Assembly (NCBI RefSeq): GCF_002269385.1
Contig: NZ_CP022957.1
Coordinates: 3,277,001-3,341,000, forward strand
Origin: Maribacter cobaltidurans
GTDB lineage: Bacteria > Bacteroidota > Bacteroidia > Flavobacteriales > Flavobacteriaceae
Length of the DNA stretch: 64,000 nucleotides
Direction: 5' to 3'
Part shown: positions 55,839-64,000 of the stretch, in pieces
How positions within the stretch are numbered: position 1 is the stretch's first letter
Layout of the letters: each line of letters begins with the position of its first letter
Translations under genes and position numbers: made by a program
Notes under the pieces: model-generated
Database searches by the model: none
Seen by the model: only the letters and a program-made list of their open reading frames with translations
What the model was told of the DNA's origin: nothing

Positions 55839-58800
55839 TTATTGTTTTAAGCTTCCCAAATACTCCATTAAATCTCGTAGTTCCCTTTTTGTAATCATTC
55901 TACCCATTGCCGGCATGGCGGAAACCGAGTTCTCCCTCTTTTTAATTCTGCCCTTTGGGACTCGCATGGGTTCAGCTTCTGAGGTACGCAATAGAAGTTC
56001 TCCGCTATTTTCTTCCAATGGTACGCCTGTAATCTTTTGGCCATCGTTTAGCGTTAGATTTACAGTGCCATACCCAGGAGCTAACCTGGCACTGGGTTCA
56101 ATTAGAGCCTCCAAAATTTGCTCTCGGGTGAGGATATTTGCAATATTATCCAAGGGAGGTCCTACCTCTCCTCCAGAACCATTTACGGCGTGGCATCTTA
56201 CGCACTGCGCGGTTGGGTTGCTGTTGAAGACATCCCTGCCGTTCCACCTGTTACCACCATATAAAGTTTCCAGATATGAATCTGCGGTATACCCAGCTTT
56301 TTTAAGCTGGGCCATTTTGGTGATAAGTAGGGAATCTTCCGTCGCTTCTACAGATTCCATTAAATCGAGAATGATGTCTTGCGCAAGTTGGTTTTTACCC
56401 GCCTTGTCCAGTAAATTACTTAGTATGGTAGCACTATTTTCTTTAGGTAATTCACCTAGTACATTTAACATGTTTTGCTGTTCCCTTGCGGTACCATTTT
56501 GAAAGATGGGACCCACTATAGCAGGAAGTTTTTCTTGGGAAAGTTCTAATTGGGGCAATAGCCTTACCGCTGCATTTCTAACTTCCTCATTAGAATCTTT
56601 CATTCCAAGGGTCATGGCAACTTCCATTCTTCCATAATCCAAATTTCCCAATGCTGTTAAAACGGCAGCCCTAATCTTTGGGTTACGGTTATTTCTAAAA
56701 ATATTGAAGAGTTTATCGTTGTATTTATCTATTCCCACCGCACTTGTTGCTTTTGCCACACCAATAAGGATTTCTGGATTTTTTTGCTCTAGAAAAACCG
56801 GTATTTCTTTTTCCAATTTGTTTCTTAATTGGCTGCTATCACGAATGATTTCTCCTCTGTACCTACCATCTACTCGGTCAAGTACGGAAGGTTTGTTCCA
56901 AGTACTCAAAGCGGCAAGTGCCTCCCCTCTTAAAACATTTGAAACGCTCTCTCTCTTGGCAAAATCAATAAGATCTTGCAGAGATTCTTCACTTCCAACC
57001 CTTAGTGCTGCATTAATGCCCCTTCTTAATAAAGGTTCCGATTTGAACTTTTCATTTTTGAGCGTGGCTGCCAAGGCTGGTAGAGCCTCCTTTATAGACC
57101 AATCATCGTTAATGGCCCTTGCCGCTTCCGTCACAATTTGAGTATCGGAATCGGAAAGGAATACCGCAATCTCTGGGCTTTGCAACCTTCTTAATACCAA
57201 AACAGCTGCCAAGCGTAAACTTTGGTCTTCATGAGTCGCCAACGCAACTATTGGTTCTATTTTTCCAATTCGTGAAAGGGCCAATACCGCGGCATGTCTT
57301 AGATAAAGATCTTTATCATCATTTGCCGCTAACATGGCAATTAAAGGTTCTATTGCAGGTTCATAGGCCAATCTTCCTAAGGCCTGAGCAGCGAAAAATT
57401 TAACTCTGTCGTTTTCATGGGTGAGTAAGGTTACCAATGTATCCGAAGCATCCTCATATTTTATATCACCTAAAACCTTGGCTACTTGGGCAATGATTTC
57501 GGGATCGTTGTCTGAAAGTAGTGGAACCAAAGGGTCAGCTTTTCCCTGATTTTCAGCGGCAATTTGACCTATGGCCCAAATAGCATGAATCCTGGCAAAT
57601 TGATTTTCTTCATCTACTATTGCTTTTTCCAAAGCTCTATACCCCCAAAAAGTTCTCTTAGCAAGTTCAAATTGTGCTTTCAATCGTATACGCATGTCCT
57701 CATAACTAAGCAATTTGATAAGGTTTTCCGTATCGTCGTCCTTGTAGTTGTGGGTCATTAACCTTTCGGTTTCAAGACGCTGTTCGGCCAAGTCGTTTTC
57801 CGTTTCGGTGACATCCATTTTCCATACCCGTCCAAAATCCTTTGATCCCCATCCATTGATCCAATCGGCCAAGTATAGCGCACCATCCGGCCCAAATGCG
57901 ATGCCAGTAGGCAATACACCAGTTAAAATGGATTCATCCGTACCTAATTCAAAAGAAGCCCCTTTCGGTTTTAGATCAAAGGACCAAATATGCGATCTAC
58001 TGGGGTCACCCACAAACTCAACCAAGAAAAACTTGTCCAACCATTTTTTTCCTAGGGCTGTCCCGGGATTGTAAAGCATACCGGTTGGACCGTTATGAAA
58101 ATTTTGAATGGGCGGAATAATATAGGCCGCTTGGCCCTCCCATCTCGGAACGTATAATTTTTCATCCATCCAAACATTATAACCATTGTTGTTTGGATCC
58201 GTATATTTTCCATATTGCCAATTGGAACGCCAGCCAGCATCCGATCCTTCCACAATATGTACCAAGCGTTCACTTTCACCTTTGTGATCACCATCATTGT
58301 CCGATGATATGATATTGCCATAAGCATCAAAAACAAATTCATGGGTATTACGCAATCCTCTGGCAAATACCTCAAAATTGCTACCATCCGGATTACTACG
58401 AACAATAACCCCTTGGTTAGGATACTTATGGTTCACCCCATCAACCGTAGTGAGGTTTGCCCCAATATCACCAATGCCCCAGTATATTTTACCATCGGGA
58501 CCTTGGGTGGCGCCGGACATACCATGTCCGCCAAAACCAATATGTACTGCAAAACCTGTGGCAATACTGCTTTTTTCATCTAGTATTTTGTCCCCATTAG
58601 TGTCCTTAAGCCGATACATATCGGGCGCGATACCTACAAAGACATCTTCATCCCTTACCAAGAGGGCACCAGCAACATCGTTTACCTCATCATTAAAGTC
58701 GTTAAGTATTTGAGTGGAGACATCGGCTATTCCATCCCCATCGGAATCTTCCAACATCCAAACCTCGTCCTTTTCTACGGCCAAGTCTTGCCAATCATGA

Positions 58801-59231
58801 ATGGAATCATTGTTTAAATCTGGAAACCAGCTATTTTCCTTGCTTTTTTCCGGAGCGAAGGTTTCATGGAGGAAGGCCCTTCTTTCTTCAACCGACTGAA
58901 GTCCTATGGAAGCGGTCATCCAGTCCCGGTGTCCTCTTATATCAAATTCCGAGTTCTTATTTCTATTGGACCTTGTAATGTATATCCTACCTTCATTATC
59001 AACATCCATGGCTATGGGATCAGGTGCAAGTGAATCTGTGGCCCATAAACTTAACTTCAGACCATCGGCGACTATGGCCGAGACCCCTTCCCGGGCGGTT
59101 TGGATTTTTTCAGAAATAGCGGTACTGTCTTCATAAATTACCACAGGTGTTTCAACAGGTTTATTTTCTTGGCAGGAAACTGCCATAAACAAAAAAGCAA
59201 GTAAAGGCAGGGATTGAACGGATAATCTCAT
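55839..59231 (-). CDS. PVC-type haem-binding/HEAT-repeat dehydrogenase-like lipoprotein
   Basis: A 1130-residue lipoprotein (lipid Cys C20) with three parts. Residues about 45-480 form a sugar-dehydrogenase-like beta-propeller (D-V-D-N-E-G-R-I-Y-I, HGMSGATQGPDGKIYW, GIAFGPDGALYLADW). Residues about 500-990 are HEAT repeats with alternating helices. The C-terminus holds a c-type haem site C-V-R-C-H with a distal methionine expected in the final stretch. This matches Planctomycete/Bacteroidota membrane-bound dehydrogenase proteins. It probably oxidises a sugar or alcohol and passes electrons through the haem; the substrate and any bound PQQ are unproven. Confidence 0.85.
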   Translation of the reverse strand: MRLSVQSLPLLAFLFMAVSCQENKPVETPVVIYEDSTAISEKIQTAREGVSAIVADGLKLSLWATDSLAPDPIAMDVDNEGRIYITRSNRNKNSEFDIRGHRDWMTASIGLQSVEERRAFLHETFAPEKSKENSWFPDLNNDSIHDWQDLAVEKDEVWMLEDSDGDGIADVSTQILNDFNDEVNDVAGALLVRDEDVFVGIAPDMYRLKDTNGDKILDEKSSIATGFAVHIGFGGHGMSGATQGPDGKIYWGIGDIGANLTTVDGVNHKYPNQGVIVRSNPDGSNFEVFARGLRNTHEFVFDAYGNIISSDNDGDHKGESERLVHIVEGSDAGWRSNWQYGKYTDPNNNGYNVWMDEKLYVPRWEGQAAYIIPPIQNFHNGPTGMLYNPGTALGKKWLDKFFLVEFVGDPSRSHIWSFDLKPKGASFELGTDESILTGVLPTGIAFGPDGALYLADWINGWGSKDFGRVWKMDVTETENDLAEQRLETERLMTHNYKDDDTENLIKLLSYEDMRIRLKAQFELAKRTFWGYRALEKAIVDEENQFARIHAIWAIGQIAAENQGKADPLVPLLSDNDPEIIAQVAKVLGDIKYEDASDTLVTLLTHENDRVKFFAAQALGRLAYEPAIEPLIAMLAANDDKDLYLRHAAVLALSRIGKIEPIVALATHEDQSLRLAAVLVLRRLQSPEIAVFLSDSDTQIVTEAARAINDDWSIKEALPALAATLKNEKFKSEPLLRRGINAALRVGSEESLQDLIDFAKRESVSNVLRGEALAALSTWNKPSVLDRVDGRYRGEIIRDSSQLRNKLEKEIPVFLEQKNPEILIGVAKATSAVGIDKYNDKLFNIFRNNRNPKIRAAVLTALGNLDYGRMEVAMTLGMKDSNEEVRNAAVRLLPQLELSQEKLPAIVGPIFQNGTAREQQNMLNVLGELPKENSATILSNLLDKAGKNQLAQDIILDLMESVEATEDSLLITKMAQLKKAGYTADSYLETLYGGNRWNGRDVFNSNPTAQCVRCHAVNGSGGEVGPPLDNIANILTREQILEALIEPSARLAPGYGTVNLTLNDGQKITGVPLEENSGELLLRTSEAEPMRVPKGRIKKRENSVSAMPAMGRMITKRELRDLMEYLGSLKQ

Positions 59232-59272
59232 TATGAGTTGTGTGATTTTGGAAATTCTAAAATAGTAATTAT

Positions 59273-59280
59273 CAAATTTA
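59273..59280 (-). promoter_or_regulatory. -7 promoter box of haem/HEAT gene
   Basis: TAAATTTG on the minus strand, an exact TAnnTTTG match, 41 nt before the start at 59231. Confidence 0.4.
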
Positions 59281-59415
59281 AACTATCTACTTTTATAAAG
59301 GGATTTTTAATTTCGACCCTTTAATAATTTGAAATATTTAATTTTAAAGGTCAATTTTTGACTAAATACATGAATTTTACCCTTTTGGCATGAATGCTTT
59401 GAGTGTGACATGAAC

Positions 59416-59423
59416 TATATTTG
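59416..59423 (+). promoter_or_regulatory. -7 promoter box of DUF1080 gene
   Basis: TATATTTG, an exact TAnnTTTG match, 26 nt before the ATG at 59450. It is divergent from the haem/HEAT gene promoter 135 nt away. Confidence 0.45.
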
Positions 59424-59449
59424 AAGGTATATTTTTAAAGAACAGATTT

Positions 59450-60379
59450 ATGAAATTACAATTATTATTTATTCCGATTCTTGTTTTCAGTTTTTTGACG
59501 GTAAAAGGTCAAGAGGGACACCCCTTGGAAGGAAGGTGGAACTTGACCATTGACCAGGAAGGTAACGAATTGCCTAGTTGGTTGGAAGTTATGCATTCCG
59601 GAAACAATACTTTAATAGGTAGGTTCACCTATGCTTTTGGTAGTGCCAGACCGGTAGCCGAGGTTAAAAAATTTGGGGATGTCTTCCAATTTGAGATTCC
59701 GCCGCAATGGGAGCCCGGTGCCTCCAATATGGAATTTCAGTTTAAAATGGTAGGCGATGGATTGGAAGGAACTATGGTGTATACTAATGGAAAGACATAT
59801 ACCTGGGTGGGAGAGAAGGCTCCTGAACTTCCATACTACGACGACTACAAATTAGGAAAGAAAATAGATCTTTTTAATGGTAAAAACCTTGAGGGCTGGG
59901 AGATAAAGGATGGAAATCAGTGGAAAGTGGTCAATGGTATTTTGACAAGCGACAAGTCTGGTGTTAATTTGGTGTCAAAGGAAAAATTCAAGGATTTTAA
60001 GATACATGTAGAGTTTAAGTATCCGGAAGGAAGTAATAGTGGTCTATATTTAAGAGGCCGTTACGAGGTTCAAATTGCGGATAATATAGGATTGCCCCCG
60101 GCATCCGTTTATTTTGGAGGTGTTTACGGTCTTCTTGCTCCTAATGAAAATGTGGCAATGAAGGCGGGAGAATGGCAATCCTTTGATATTACCTTGATTG
60201 GTAGAAGGGTAACCATAGAGACTAATGGTAAAACTGTAATTGATGGTCAAAACATCCTAGGTATGACTGGTGGGGCGTTGGACAATCATGAAGCCGAACC
60301 AGGACCAATAATGATTCAAGGAGATCATGGTCCCATTGAGTTCAGGGCTATTGAAATAACGCCGATAACGCAGAAATAA
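59450..60379 (+). CDS. DUF1080 protein (3-keto-disaccharide hydrolase family), secreted
   Basis: A 309-residue exported protein (signal peptide about 1-20, ending V-K-G-Q). After a small beta domain (about 25-125, EGRWNLTIDQEGNE) comes a DUF1080 domain (about 135-305) with K-I-D-L-F-N-G-K-N-L-E-G-W and Y-P-E-G-S-N-S-G-L-Y-L-R-G-R-Y-E-V-Q. DUF1080 is now named 3-keto-disaccharide hydrolase after characterised members. It is divergent from a haem dehydrogenase-like gene and near a Gfo/Idh/MocA gene, consistent with oxidative sugar breakdown. Confidence 0.88.
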   Translation: MKLQLLFIPILVFSFLTVKGQEGHPLEGRWNLTIDQEGNELPSWLEVMHSGNNTLIGRFTYAFGSARPVAEVKKFGDVFQFEIPPQWEPGASNMEFQFKMVGDGLEGTMVYTNGKTYTWVGEKAPELPYYDDYKLGKKIDLFNGKNLEGWEIKDGNQWKVVNGILTSDKSGVNLVSKEKFKDFKIHVEFKYPEGSNSGLYLRGRYEVQIADNIGLPPASVYFGGVYGLLAPNENVAMKAGEWQSFDITLIGRRVTIETNGKTVIDGQNILGMTGGALDNHEAEPGPIMIQGDHGPIEFRAIEITPITQK

Positions 60380-60380
60380 A

Positions 60381-60408
60381 AAAAAGCCTCCAATTATGGA
60401 GGCTTTTT
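60381..60408. terminator. Bidirectional intrinsic terminator
   Basis: AAAAAGCCTCC/GGAGGCTTTTT 11-bp stem with a 6-nt loop between the convergent DUF1080 and DUF2007 genes, directly at the DUF2007 stop. Confidence 0.9.
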
Positions 60409-60642
60409 TTATTCTTCCCAATCCAATCGGGATATGAGTTCCAGTGCCTTATTTTCTTCGTCTTTATGAACATATATTTCCGAGATGTGGGGCAATGGAG
60501 TTCCGAAACCGGCCAATCTGGCCGATTCACTTTCACTCTTTACAATCGGGGTAATATCATTTTTCCTTAACAGTTGTTCTATACGATTGCTTTCCGTACT
60601 GTTTCCCCCAAAAATCTTTATATATTCTGAATCCATAATCAT
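60409..60642 (-). CDS. DUF2007 domain protein
   Basis: A 77-residue protein of the DUF2007 (putative signal-transducing) family: an N-terminal F-G-G-N-S-T-E-S-N-R-I-E-Q-L-L segment, the middle P-I-V-K-S-E-S-E-S, and I-Y-V-H-K-D-E-E-N-K-A-L-E-L-I-S. No function is established. It lies 63 nt downstream of the M28 peptidase gene on the same strand. Confidence 0.8.
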   Translation of the reverse strand: MIMDSEYIKIFGGNSTESNRIEQLLRKNDITPIVKSESESARLAGFGTPLPHISEIYVHKDEENKALELISRLDWEE

Positions 60643-60705
60643 CTTTAAAGTATATTCTACACTGTTACCAAGGCTTGAACTTCCTTTTGGGCCTTTTTGA
60701 ATTTA

Positions 60706-62907
60706 TTATTTTAAGCTACTAACAATTTTCTTTAAGTGACTATTGAAGTTACTTAAAGTTTCGCTAAGAATATTGATTTGTTCTTTGGCCTCTGTCCAAT
60801 TTTTTTGTTCTACGGCTTCCCTTACTCCTGGCAATGTCTTTACACCATATCCCGTGTAAAATCCCGGAGCATAGATTTGATGTTTAAACCACGGCCTTCT
60901 GGGTAAACCTTTTTCCGATGTAAGGGTTTTTTCGGCATCCATCAGCATTGTATTTAACATATTCTTCTTGGCTTCAGGAAGCTCATTTAAGCGGATCATA
61001 TCATACTGTTCAATGGTTGTTTTAAGGTCGCTCAACACATTTTGTAGTGGTGAAAAATCCAAATAGGGGACAGGTTCCTCACGCTCTGGTTTTTTAATAT
61101 TTTCCCTTGGGTCGGAGGCCAATTCAAATGCATTCCTATCCATCAGTTTATTATGTTTTTCTACGGAGGAACGCATCTTTGAGGTTTCTTCCATGATTTC
61201 GTCCAAATAGCCGGATACGGTTTTATACCATTGGTCAAAGTCCAATGGAATGATATCCGCATTGGCCAACCTAAGGGTAATACGCCCGGCAGTATTGGCC
61301 AATGCCACTCCATAGGCGAATTCAGGATCTTTAAAACGCTTGTAATGGGGATAGGTATCATAAATTGTATGATACTCACCTCCAGAATTTTCTCCCCCAA
61401 ATCCAAGATTAAGTGAAGCTATACCGGCATGTTGTATAAAAGGGGTGTAATCTGATCCGGAACCTAGGGCATATAATTCGAAGGAGTCACCCCCTCCATT
61501 AACCAAATCCCTGGCAATCCTTCTTTCCTTGACCGAAACGTTGGTTTGCGGATCTGTAACATCTCCCGCAACCTCGCTTACCATAGCTTGTAATGAATGG
61601 GATCCCCCCACGCCTAAAAAACCTCTACCATTTCCGTCCGTGTTAATATAGGCCACCACTTTTTCTTGAAGTTCCTTTTTGTGGTCCTCCACCCATTCCG
61701 TTGAACCAATTAGCCCTGGTTCTTCGGCATCCCAGGCACAATAGACCAAGGTTCTTTTGGGTTTCTGACCTTTTTTTGCCAATTCCCCTACAGCACGGGC
61801 TTCTTCCATCAGGGCAACCATTCCACTAATTGGGTCATTTGCCCCATGAACCCAAGCATCATGGTGATTTCCTCGCATTACCCATTGATCCGGAAATTCC
61901 GTTCCTTTCATAGTAGCGATAACATTGTGGGCGGGAACTAGTTTCCAGTCGAACTTCAATTTAAGATGAACTTTTGCCGGTCCTGGTCCAATGTGATAGG
62001 TTATTGGCAAACCTCCGCGCCATGATTCCGGGGCAACTGGTCCGTCCAATGCTGCCAACAACGGCTGGGCATCTTCATAAGAAATTGGCAGTACCGGTAT
62101 TTTAGTGATAGTTGGTGCTTCTTCCCTGTCTAATCTCTTTGCATCTTTGGTTGCTCCATAACCAGGGGTAAGCACGTCTCCGGGATAGGTTGGCATGTCC
62201 ATAACGGACCCACGCTGAACCCCTGTTTTGTTTTTAAAGGCGCCCTCTGGGTATACGTCGCCTTGACCATAACCATCATCTTGGGGGTCTGAGTAGATGA
62301 TGCATCCAATCGCCCCATTTTCAGCGGCCAATTTTGGTTTTATCCCTCTCCAACTACCTTGGTATTTGGCGATTACAATTTTACCTTTAACACTGATTCC
62401 CAGTTTTTCAAGTTCTTCGTAATCTTTTGGAATTCCATAGTTGACAAAAACAAGTTCCCCTTCCACATCACCGTCTTTTGAAAAGGCATTGTAACTGGGC
62501 AATAGGGCATCCCCCTGAGAGGTAAAAGAATCTCCTTCTACAGGTACGGCGGTAAGCTTTGCCTTATAGGTAGTTGGTCCGATAAGCTCCAATTCTCTTT
62601 CTATGGGATACGGAAAAAGAATCTGATACGTCTCAATTTTGGCATCATATCCCCAAGATTTGAATTGATCTCTGATCCATTTGGCGTTTTCCTCGCCAAA
62701 CTTGGTGCCTACCCAGTGGGGTTCAGCAGCCATTTTTTGCATCCAATTGTCAATATTGGTAGCGTCCAATTTTTCTTCAAAGGACTTTTCGAGTTTTTGC
62801 TGTTCGGCCGCACTTTTTTCTGAAAATCCAAGAATAGAATTTTGGGCATTTCCAAATGCAAAAACAAAAATCAATAGTAGTAGTGTAAACGAATATTTCA
62901 TTTTCAT
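60706..62907 (-). CDS. M28 peptidase, glutamate carboxypeptidase II-like, secreted
   Basis: A 733-residue exported zinc peptidase (signal peptide about 1-21, ending F-G-N-A-Q). Order: an N-terminal part (25-115), a protease-associated (PA) domain (about 116-260), the M28 catalytic domain (about 330-575) and a transferrin-receptor-like dimerisation domain (about 595-730). Zinc-site patterns include NHHDAWVHGANDP, WDAEEPGLIGS and AYINTDGNG. This is the arrangement of human GCPII and of many Bacteroidota carboxypeptidases. It probably acts on peptides in the periplasm or outside. Confidence 0.93.
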   Translation of the reverse strand: MKMKYSFTLLLLIFVFAFGNAQNSILGFSEKSAAEQQKLEKSFEEKLDATNIDNWMQKMAAEPHWVGTKFGEENAKWIRDQFKSWGYDAKIETYQILFPYPIERELELIGPTTYKAKLTAVPVEGDSFTSQGDALLPSYNAFSKDGDVEGELVFVNYGIPKDYEELEKLGISVKGKIVIAKYQGSWRGIKPKLAAENGAIGCIIYSDPQDDGYGQGDVYPEGAFKNKTGVQRGSVMDMPTYPGDVLTPGYGATKDAKRLDREEAPTITKIPVLPISYEDAQPLLAALDGPVAPESWRGGLPITYHIGPGPAKVHLKLKFDWKLVPAHNVIATMKGTEFPDQWVMRGNHHDAWVHGANDPISGMVALMEEARAVGELAKKGQKPKRTLVYCAWDAEEPGLIGSTEWVEDHKKELQEKVVAYINTDGNGRGFLGVGGSHSLQAMVSEVAGDVTDPQTNVSVKERRIARDLVNGGGDSFELYALGSGSDYTPFIQHAGIASLNLGFGGENSGGEYHTIYDTYPHYKRFKDPEFAYGVALANTAGRITLRLANADIIPLDFDQWYKTVSGYLDEIMEETSKMRSSVEKHNKLMDRNAFELASDPRENIKKPEREEPVPYLDFSPLQNVLSDLKTTIEQYDMIRLNELPEAKKNMLNTMLMDAEKTLTSEKGLPRRPWFKHQIYAPGFYTGYGVKTLPGVREAVEQKNWTEAKEQINILSETLSNFNSHLKKIVSSLK

Positions 62908-63091
62908 TAAAGGTTTTATAAATCTCTTTTTAAATGCTCACAGAAAGGTAATGAATAATTTTAGCTTTATCTCTTTAAAGGAGGGCATTGGGGTTATGCA
63001 AAATGGTCTCCTAATAGAAAGTTCGGTAAAAAGGGATTTTAGCTCCCAAAGCCGTTAGCCAAGTCTTAGGTTCAAGACGTATTGGAAAACT

Positions 63092-64000
63092 TCAATCCAA
63101 CATGATGGTTTTACCTGATTTTGAACTCTCAACGGAAGCCTGTAGAATTTCCATAGTAATCATATTGTTTTCCAAGGTATACGGACCGTAAGGTTCTAAT
63201 TTTAAAGAGCCATTTATTACCGCTGCCAACACAGAAAATGGGTCGTCATAGGGAATGGGCCTATCTTTAAAAAATAATGTTTCTTCGGTATAGCTACTAT
63301 AGCCCGTGGATTCCCTGATTCGCAATTGGTTTGCATTATCAGAATAAAGTGCGCCCGTTTCACCATATAGTTCCATATCTTTTCTACCAATGGGCCAATT
63401 CCAAGATGGTTCCAGTATTGCCATCGCGCTATCATAATTAAGAATGATAGTTGCATCATCATCAACATTGGGATTGTTTTCCGGTTGTAATTGCTGGGTA
63501 ATTGCCGTAACCGTTTTTGGTTTTTTTCCCTTCATTAACCACGTCATTAAATTGGCTCCGTAACAACCAAAATCCATTATGGCACCGCCCCCATTAAGCT
63601 CTGGGTCTGTGAGCCATTCCAAAAACTCCTTGGATACCCCAATTTTTTTTGGTCCCTTGTGGCCATCCCTAATAATCGCTTTTCTAAGACCACCTATTTT
63701 ACCCTCATCTAAAAGACTTTTGGCCTTAAAATTGGTTTCGTACCAGGAAGTCTCATAATTTGTCAAAACAAAAACATTGTGTTTTTTGGCCAAAGCTTCA
63801 ATTTTCTTTGCATCCTCCAGACTAACGGCCAACGGTTTTTCTACCATAACATGGATTCCTTTAGGGGCAGAGGCTTCCACTACGGCTAAATGCTCCTTGA
63901 TGTTGCCAAAAGCAGCAACGGCATTCGGTTTTGTTGCTTTGATCATTTCTTCCATGCTATCGTACACGATATCCATGGAAAATCCATATTGTTTGGAAAG
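63092..64000 (-). CDS. Gfo/Idh/MocA-family oxidoreductase (partial, 5' end off window)
   Basis: The frame runs open to the window edge, so the N-terminal part of the Rossmann domain, with its G-x-G-x-x-G, is missing; 302 residues remain. Seen are the E-K-P motif in HVMVEKPLAVSLEDAKK, the second-domain pattern GGAIMDFGCYGANLMTWL (the conserved G-x4-D-x-G-x-H/Y), and the C-terminal beta sheet. Family members oxidise or reduce sugars and cyclitols with NAD(P) or bound cofactor. A methionine at 63976 is inside the domain and is not the start. Nearby sugar genes suggest keto-sugar metabolism. Confidence 0.88.
   Translation of the reverse strand, partial: LSKQYGFSMDIVYDSMEEMIKATKPNAVAAFGNIKEHLAVVEASAPKGIHVMVEKPLAVSLEDAKKIEALAKKHNVFVLTNYETSWYETNFKAKSLLDEGKIGGLRKAIIRDGHKGPKKIGVSKEFLEWLTDPELNGGGAIMDFGCYGANLMTWLMKGKKPKTVTAITQQLQPENNPNVDDDATIILNYDSAMAILEPSWNWPIGRKDMELYGETGALYSDNANQLRIRESTGYSSYTEETLFFKDRPIPYDDPFSVLAAVINGSLKLEPYGPYTLENNMITMEILQASVESSKSGKTIMLD

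Overview
The window is chromosomal DNA from a member of the Bacteroidota, almost certainly a Flavobacteriaceae species and probably marine. Several things point there. The promoters carry the TAnnTTTG -7 box, there are few Shine-Dalgarno sequences, and the small ribosomal cluster rpmB-rpmG-DUF4295 sits beside ftsY and near rimO. Many secreted lipoproteins, a bacillithiol-synthesis gene (bshC) and a long Bacteroidota-type YidC agree with this. No rRNA, tRNA, CRISPR array, prophage or intact insertion sequence was seen. The genus cannot be fixed from the sequence alone.

Layout. 0-6.4 kb: S1/P1 nuclease, a TIGR03643 protein, an AraC regulator translationally coupled to an AlkB-like dioxygenase, a secreted protein, DoxX-like and MOSC proteins, and an ECF sigma factor overlapping a probable membrane anti-sigma gene. 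6.4-11 kb: a sodium:solute symporter followed by a complete myo-inositol oxygenase, then htpG. 11-20 kb: TetR regulator with an AarF/UbiB kinase, a FabH-like synthase, a CoA-binding protein, a second symporter, recR, a lone dehydrogenase E2 and an outer-membrane protein. 20-31 kb: an exonuclease-FAH-Hpt-cinA run, the L28-L33-DUF4295-ftsY cluster, an amidase lipoprotein, an accessory patch bounded by short GCYAAC-type repeats, a serine hydrolase and rimO. 31-45 kb: two small accessory genes with an inverted repeat, an M14 peptidase, bshC, a glycosyltransferase, a PLP decarboxylase, a PNPOx-like protein, SIMPL, guaA, a five-LysM protein and a DUF922 protease. 45-55 kb: a Tat-exported sugar isomerase-like protein, pyrG, yidC, a four-domain fasciclin lipoprotein, mnmA and a nitronate monooxygenase. 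55-64 kb: a 1130-residue haem/HEAT protein, a DUF1080 protein, an M28 peptidase and a Gfo/Idh/MocA oxidoreductase cut by the window edge. The haem, DUF1080 and Gfo/Idh proteins suggest extracytoplasmic sugar oxidation.

Most of the window is housekeeping. The least explained structure is a short element present three times (11056, 39597 and 39743). Each copy has the same 13-nt box TGCTATGAAAAAG, then TTAGGTTG, then an intrinsic terminator. Two copies lie in tandem in a gap with no downstream gene on their strand, which fits a small-RNA or mini-ORF family better than leaders of neighbouring genes. The second is the repeat-bounded patch inserted between ftsY and rimO.
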